NCBI GenBank assembly: GCA_025331445.1
Contig: JAIWNE010000079.1
Span: 85,749-149,748 of the forward strand
DNA length: 64,000 bases
Direction of reading: 5' to 3'
From: Blakeslea trispora
Taxonomy: Eukaryota; Mucoromycota; Mucoromycetes; Mucorales; Choanephoraceae
The notes below the pieces were generated by a model that did not search any database, was not told where the DNA came from, and saw only the letters and a program-made list of their open reading frames with translations. Position numbers and translations under genes: made by a program. Below are positions 58,089-64,000 of this stretch, piece after piece (position 1 is the stretch's first letter; each line of letters starts with the position of its first letter).

Positions 58089-60812
58089 ATGACAACCATG
58101 GCAGAAACAACTGGAGAAGATGGATCATGGTTGAAGAAGCGCTCTTCCGTTTTTAGTACTACTAGTAGCCCTACAAACAACATAAAGTCAGTAGGAAAAC
58201 CAGCAGATAAAGAATTGGCTCGATTAAAGACTATGGGAGCTGTATCTTCTGTTTGGACAAATAAATTTGTTCAAGAAGACAGTAGCAACAGTACTACAGG
58301 AGGTAGACAACATTACTTTTTTTTTCTTTCTTGTTCTCGAAAAAAAAAACATCTATTTTTTTCTTTCTCCTGACTTTTTTCTCTCTTGATCCAACTAAAT
58401 CATTTTTCTCTTCATCTCTTTATCTGCTCAATAGGTACTCGACGAAGTTTTGTTTTACCACAAAAAGAACCAAAATCACCCGAAAAGATGAGTAGCCCTC
58501 GCGCTCGTGGTTCTACAAGTAGCATCTCGAGCTTCGTAGACTCTCAGGAAAGTCAAGTATCATCAAGAAAGCTCTCTAGGGGCTCTACATCTAGTTTGGA
58601 ACTCAACAGTTCGAATGAAGAAATTAAGTCAGCACGTTCTTCTGTCCACAGCATGAAGGATGAAAAAACAACTGCTCGACTTTCTGCCTCATCTATCAAG
58701 AGTCAACCAAAGCAAGAGTCTGTATCAAAGACAAATAGCTTGTTGGGTCTTCATAAAACAAACAAGTCTACTGATGAACATGAGACAGAGGCTGCCTCTC
58801 TTTGGTTCCAAACAGAAACGCTCAAAACACAACTTGCCCAAAGTAATGCCCGACTCAACCGAGCCAATGAAGACATTGAGTTTTATAAGCGTCAGTTAGA
58901 AGCTTCGGGACAAAACATTGCTGAGATGATTGAAGAAAAAGACAAGGAGCTACGCCATTGGGTTGATTTGGTTTTGAAGCAAGATCAGCTACTATCTCAA
59001 TACGAATTGCACTTGGAAGACTTGAAAGAACAATCAAACTCTTCAACTTCAGAAGTAGTCACTTCAGCCCTACGCAATGAATTGGACTTGCTTTACAAGC
59101 AAAAAGACCTAATGGAGGGAACTATCACCTCTTTGCGCGCTGAGCTTGAAATGAGTTCTAGTCAGATGCAGCTGATGATGGCCGTTTCCACAGAAATTCA
59201 AAACGAATTCCAATCGTACAAGCAAAAGATAGATGCTGAAATCAAAGAAATACTAAAACAAAAACAAGCTGAGCATGATGCCGAGTTGGAAGCATTACGT
59301 CTTTCTTTGAAGGATAACTCCTCTAAACAAGGTATGAGTGCTGCTGTTGCCGTTGCTGCTGTAAGTGCTACTGTTGCTACTGGTGCTATTGTAACACAAG
59401 AAAATCCTCGTGTTGAAATCGAAAAGGCTGTTGCTGAGGCTACTGCTCATCATGAACAGGAGCTTGATCAGCTCCGTCAACAAATTATCACTCTTACTGA
59501 GCTCCTTCATGCTAACGAGCGTTCCGGCGACAAAGAAGCTGAACTTCGTGAGCAGATTGACGTCTTAACAGAACAACTCCATGTTAAAGAGAACGCAGCA
59601 GACGATCACAACGTTGTACTAGAAACACTCCGCGAGCAAATCATAGCCTTGACTACTATGCTTCATGACAAAGACAAGGCAGTTCAAGATTTGGAAAGCC
59701 AATTAAAAGCTCAAAAGAGAACAATGGACGCCCAAGCGATGGAGCTGACGCAAACTATCCTTGAAAAGGACAGTCTTCTCATGGAGCAATCCAGTAGCAG
59801 AAGTCGAGAAGTTACCGCTTCAAACAATGAGTTACCCATTGCCTCCTCAGTCCCAACTGTCTCAGAAACAGAAATGTTTTATCAGTCTAGTCAGCATCAA
59901 GATATTGCAGAAGCACGTCTCCAAATGGCTCAAGTGCAGCAATACATGTACTCTTCATCAGATGATGGTGACGAGGAGGATGAGGTAGAAGTCCTTCGCA
60001 TGTCTTATTCTAGCGACGAAGAGGAAGACCACACCATTCATCGTCACTCCTTTCACAGTCAACACTTGATTGCTTCCAATGATCACCGCGTTCCTCATAG
60101 TCCAGCCGAGACCATTTCCTCCAATATCAGCTATGACTCTTCTGATGATGAATACCAACAAGAGAAGATTGCTGAAATTAAACACTTCTCTTACTCTTCA
60201 CAAACAAGGCCAGTCTCACTTGTCAGTGGTGAGCATATGATCCTGACTGATGAAAACCGCCGCATGTCCCACCGCTTAAGTAATCAAAGTCAGTTTAGTC
60301 ACCATAGCCACCACAGCTTGCACAGTCATCATAGTCACCTTAGCCACCAAAGCCATCTTAGTCATCATAGTCATCGTAGCAATACTCCTTCTCGCTTCAG
60401 CCTTGTCAAGGAAGCCAGTAGTGCCAGCTGGCCCATGCCTCCTCCAACTCCTCCACCTTCTGAGCCTTTACCTCCTGTTCCAATCATGGACGAAAAGTCT
60501 TCTGCCGAATCGAATACCGCTACTAACAGTATTATTCCTCCTCCTCGCCGCACTAGATCAAAAACCATGAGCCGTTCTGATGCTCCCAACATGTCTCTTT
60601 ATACCACATCTATTCACCAGACTAACGAGCTTCCTCGTATCATGCCCGAAGCTCAACAGGCTAACTCTCGCAAAGAACGTCATTCTGGTCTTTTCCAAAG
60701 CCCACAAGAGGAGCCTCATACCAAATGGATGGACGATCCCGAAAGTGAAGAAGACGACTTATGGTGCGAACCAAAGTTACATCAAGAATGGGGAACAGCT
60801 ACTGCTATGTAG
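58089..60812 (+). CDS. Long coiled-coil protein with His/Ser-rich and Pro-rich C-terminus
   Basis: Two exons: 58089-58302 and 58435-60812 (intron GTAGAC...AATAG, phase 1), 863 aa. The N-terminus is Ser-rich and basic (SWLKKRSSVFS, LARLKTMGAVSSVWTNKF). From about residue 200 to 560 there are two coiled-coil segments separated by an Ala/Val-rich non-heptad stretch (SAAVAVAAVSATVATGAIV, about 380). The second coil repeats a ~35-residue unit (LRQQIITLTELLH, LREQIDVLTEQLH, LREQIIALTTMLH). Then acidic SSDD/SSDEE patches, an SHHSHHSLHSHHSHLSHQSH-type tract and PPPTPPPSEPLPPVP. The C-terminus carries WMDDPESEEDDLW. No family was recognised. A cortical, cytoskeletal or polarity scaffold is plausible, but inference only. 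Confidence 0.8.
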
Positions 60813-60953
60813 TCTTTTTACTTTCACATATATCATCTCAAGTTGTTAGAAGAAGAAAAATTTGTTTTTTTGTCCCAATTATTATTATTATATACAGTAG
60901 ATTTATCTTTATCATATTACCACAATAAAGCAATGTCATTGTTTTGTAACAAA

Positions 60954-62306
60954 TCACATTTCAATAAGCTCTAATTCTTTTTCTCTTCGCTTTTTCTCAC
61001 AACAACAGTTGCCGGTCTGGTTTTGTTGTTGACATTCTGTACAACAGTAAATGCCTGTATTTGTTCTTTGGCAACATGGATCACATAACAGCACCAAGAG
61101 GTGGCAGCCGGAAGACATGCATTTTTTGTATTGATCCCAAGGCTGTCGACAGCTTTGACAATAGCTTACAATAGGTCCTGAGCCAAGTGACTGGCGCGCA
61201 TCAAATACATAGTTTTTGCCCAACCAAACACTCTCTTTTTGCTCCGATTGCTTATGCCATTCAAGGTAGTTGTGAATACCACCATCAAGCATGAAAATAT
61301 CATTCTCTGGTAATGCTTGCCTCATATATGCTGTTGCTTTTTCACAACGAATACCACCTGTACAATAGGTCAATATCCTTTTGCCTTCAAGTAAATGCTT
61401 GTTGCGCTCAATATAAGCAGGTAATTGAGAGAACTTGCGAATGGGTGGTCGAATTGCGTTTTCGAAATGACCAATGTTTGATTCGTAATAGTTTCTTGTA
61501 TCCATCAAAACAAAATCGCTTCCAGATAGCAGCTCGTTATGAAACGCATCTGGGCTGAGTTTACCATGTCTATGACCTGAGGTATTTAAGGTGTCTATCA
61601 TGACCGTAGATTGGCCCAGTGGACAAATTTCATCGACAAGCTTGATAGATAGTTCGTCAAACACATGAATGCAGCCTTCTGAAGGTTTAAAAAACTTGAA
61701 GCGAGCCTCTTCATTATCTTTGAGTTCAGGAAGGTCTTTGAATGGCTGGGCAGAGTGGGTTAACCAATCAAGGTAGCGCCTAATATCTGGTTTTGACCCA
61801 GCCAGTGTTGCATTGATGCCTTCACTAGCGATTCGGACTTTGCCTGTCATTCTCACACAGTATTCTTGGTGGTCAAGAGCAAACTGTACAGGGTCATCCA
61901 CTTTGGTATAACGATAAAACAGGATGACTTGTTGTTCCTCTATATTACATTGACATTCAATTGATATCGAATCTGATGTGCCCTTGATATAGAAAAGAAA
62001 AAAGAGGGAAGAAGAATTTAATTAGAAAAATTCACCCAAAAAAAAAAGAGCTTGTGGAATTACTTTTTCGCCTCGACGCTGCTTCAATTTAGCTATGTTT
62101 TCCTTTTGTTGCTGTATACTTTGTTGGGCTCTTAACTCGGCCTGTTCTTGCATATCCAAATCATTTTGATGGTTTGTATGTACATGTTTTCCAATATCAA
62201 CTATGGTATCAAAAAATAAATTGCAACAACTCCATTTAGACGTACTGACTTGTTTCTCTTTGAGAAGATCTTGAGTCACTTTTCGTCTAAGTTTTGTTAT
62301 GGGCAT
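60954..62306 (-). CDS. Rhodanese-domain protein, TrhO/TSTD2-like
   Basis: Two exons: 62306-62064 and 61982-60954 (intron GTAATT...TCAAG, phase 0), 423 aa. An N-terminal extension with CC and HVHTNH residues and a Gln-rich helix precedes an acylphosphatase-like half (KVRIASEGINATLAGSK). The rhodanese domain follows, with the active-site loop LTYCTGGIRCEKA (catalytic Cys) and DTRNYYESNIGHFENAI. The C-terminus is Cys-rich (YCQSCRQPW, KKCMSSGC, CDPCC, YCCTEC) and probably binds zinc. This order matches bacterial TrhO/YceA, which makes 5-hydroxyuridine in tRNA, and animal TSTD2. A tRNA-modification role is therefore inferred by family. Divergently paired with RPS10. Confidence 0.88.
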
Positions 62307-62990
62307 AGGTCGATAAAAGCAAGTTTTATAAAAAATGAGATTTTCTGAAATTTTTTTAAGGGCAACAGCGGTGTTTTAACCTGCAAGAGCAGCAGTAGGA
62401 AGGAGCGGGTGGGGTAAGTTTTTCTAGTCAAGTTCAGTGCGCAATCAATAGTTCCTTCTTTCCCCGCATCGGTAAGTTTGAAGCAACATACCTAGAGACA
62501 TCCATCCATCCATATGTCGAGCCATGCATCTCCATCCATACGCTCAATGACGATATGTATGCAGAGAAAGAGAGAGAGAAAGGAGAGTTTAGAATAAGCA
62601 GAGAAGCTCTTCATCCACCCAGAATATGATGACACCATGTTGAATACATCCATCCATCCATCCATCCAAACATTCATCTATGTTGTCCGTTAAAAGGCAG
62701 ATAACTCACTTAACATCAAGGTCGATATTGTGCTTATGGAACAGTATCTGTTTAACTATCAGCTAAAGCAAAGTGGTGTACTTTGACATGACATGCTCAA
62801 TGTACCAAAAAAAACACTCCTAATGTCGACACTATTATTGACATCGGCATGAAGAAACAGCTTCTTTTCATGTTCTAATCGAAGTTGTGAGCAACTTTTT
62901 CTCGAGAAGGCAGAGCAATTTCGGCATGGCGATGGATGTCTCACCTCAAGAGTACCATTCTAACTCTTAATTCTATTCATAGAATTCAAC
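62307..62990. other. Divergent promoter region, rhodanese gene / RPS10
   Basis: Contains two clusters of CATC/CCAT tetranucleotide repeats (about 62500-62540 and 62648-62672) and a short (GA)n run (62567-62586). A TTCTCGAGAA palindrome lies at 62898. No gene seen. Confidence 0.5.
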
Positions 62991-63689
62991 ATGCTTATTT
63001 CCAAGGAGAACAGAAAGGCCATCTACTCGGCTCTTTTCAAGGGTAAGGACACCCTACAAGTGATAGTTTTGTTGACACTCATAATTAACCTCATGTCTTA
63101 TAGATGGTGCCCTCGTCGCCCCCAAGGACTACAACCTTGCCAAGCACCCCGATATTGATGTCCCTAACCTCGAAGTCATCAAGGCTTTGCAATCCTTGAC
63201 CTCCAAGGGTCTCGTTAAGACTCAATTCTCTTGGCAATGGTACTACTATACCCTCACCGATGAGGGTATTGACTATCTCCGTGAATGTAAGCAAAAAAAT
63301 CTAGAGAAGAGCAATTTGTTATGATTCTTTGTACCTAATGATATTTCTTTGTTAGATCTTCACTTGCCTCAAGAAATTGTTCCTGCTACCTTGAAGAAGT
63401 CTGCTCGTCCTGCTGCTCCTCGTCGTGCTTGTAAGACTTGATTTATAATGGTCAAATATTCGTTTTACTTACTTTTTTATTTATTTTTTAGTCGGTGGTG
63501 AAGGCCGTGAAAACCGTGGTCCCCGTGGTGACCGTGGTGACTACCGTCGTAAGGAAGGTGCTTCCGGTGACTTTAAGCCTGAATTCCGTGGTGGTCTCGG
63601 TAAGTTTAACCTTTTTTTTTAAAAAAAATACTGTTGCTATCAGCAAATTCTAATGCCCTTTTTGTGTAGGTCGTGGTAACCGCGAATAA
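62991..63689 (+). CDS. RPS10: 40S ribosomal protein S10 (eS10)
   Basis: Five exons: 62991-63042, 63104-63286, 63356-63430, 63492-63599, 63670-63689, 145 aa. Conserved blocks MLISKENRKAIYSALFK, KDYNLAKHPDIDVPNLEVI, KGLVKTQFSWQWYYYTLT and GIDYLREYLHLP identify eS10. The Arg/Gly-rich C-terminal tail (GPRGDRGDYRRKEG) is also typical. A beak component of the small ribosomal subunit. Codon use is strongly biased, as for RPL9. All five exons are phase 1 at their ends, and the last encodes only GRGNRE. Confidence 0.97.
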
Positions 63690-63929
63690 GTTTAGTCAGC
63701 CATAACTTATCCAATTTTTTTCTAATATAAACTTTTCAACATTATCTAGAATCATTTTGTCTTTTTTTATGCGTATTTTTGTTTGTTGTTTCATCCTTTA
63801 GCATGAATAAGAAAAAAAAACAAGCGAGAAAGCACAATCTATGTCTATATATAAATTACTCTTATCATTTGATTTTATTTAAAAAATACAAGCTATTGCA
63901 AAAAAGGGGGGATGTACAGGATTATAGTT

Positions 63930-64000
63930 TTAAAGCTTCTTGATTTTAGCATCGCAGTTAGTCTTGGGGATGGCAAGACCGACTTGAAGATTGCTAAGAT
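63930..64000 (-). CDS. 3' exon of an unidentified gene (cut by window end)
   Basis: On the minus strand, an acceptor-like ATCTTAG (about 63994-64000) is followed by an open frame from 63993 to a TAA at 63930-63932. It encodes about 21 residues ending DAKIKKL. The codons are C-ending (GTCGGTCTTGCC, AAGACTAAC), like the ribosomal-protein genes, so a highly expressed gene is likely. Too little remains to name it. Confidence 0.45.
   Translation of the reverse strand, partial: LSNLQVGLAIPKTNCDAKIKKL

Overview
The window is a nuclear chromosome segment from a fungus, most probably a member of the Mucorales (Mucoromycota). The evidence is AT-rich DNA, many short (about 50-100 nt) GT-AG introns, poly-A/poly-T rich spacers, and a gene set typical of fungi: homocitrate synthase of the alpha-aminoadipate lysine pathway, the fungal V-ATPase c' proteolipid, PAS kinase, AP-3, and a GID-complex armadillo protein. 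No bacterial, organellar or viral genes were recognised. Exon structures below were derived by hand from splice sites and reading phase.

Layout. 0-2 kb: a Myb (R1R2R3) plus C2H2 zinc-finger regulator (-). 2.9-5.1 kb: repeat copy A. 7.1-17.8 kb: RPL9 (+), an Hsp70/HSPA12-like ATPase (-), a RING-H2 membrane protein (-), an unrecognised helical protein (-), a telobox-Myb telomere-type protein (-) and a GT49/LARGE-like glycosyltransferase (+). 18.5-28 kb: AP-3 beta adaptin (-), a PXA-PX sorting nexin (+) and homocitrate synthase (+). 30.4-36.9 kb: two small secreted CBM14 chitin-binding proteins (+) with the same TATA box, a nucleolin/Nsr1-type RNA-binding protein (+), checkpoint clamp HUS1 (+), an 84-codon ORF, a CHY zinc-finger protein (+) and a small secreted acidic protein (-). 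37.9-40.9 kb: PAS kinase (-). 43.2-45.4 kb: repeat copy B, inverted relative to A. 46.7-54.8 kb: a kelch/multi-TM fusion (-), V-ATPase c' (+) and ARMC8/Gid5 (-). 58-64 kb: a long coiled-coil protein (+), a rhodanese/TrhO-like protein (-), RPS10 (+) and the last exon of a gene cut by the window end (-).

The genes are mostly independent housekeeping loci, with some shared themes: genome maintenance (HUS1 and the telobox protein), endomembrane traffic and acidification (AP-3, sorting nexin, V-ATPase c'), and nutrient or energy regulation (PAS kinase, Gid5, lysine synthesis).

The most unusual feature is the pair of about 2.2 kb near-identical repeats in inverted orientation, some 38 kb apart. 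They hold no recognisable transposase or RT. Each contains a TATA-like box followed by two tandem ~74-nt units with conserved hairpins. Other points of interest are the TRF/Taz1-like protein, the kelch ectodomain fused to a three-TM module, two GC-AG introns, a stop-free intron of 102 nt (a multiple of three) in homocitrate synthase and a 13-nt micro-exon in the V-ATPase gene.
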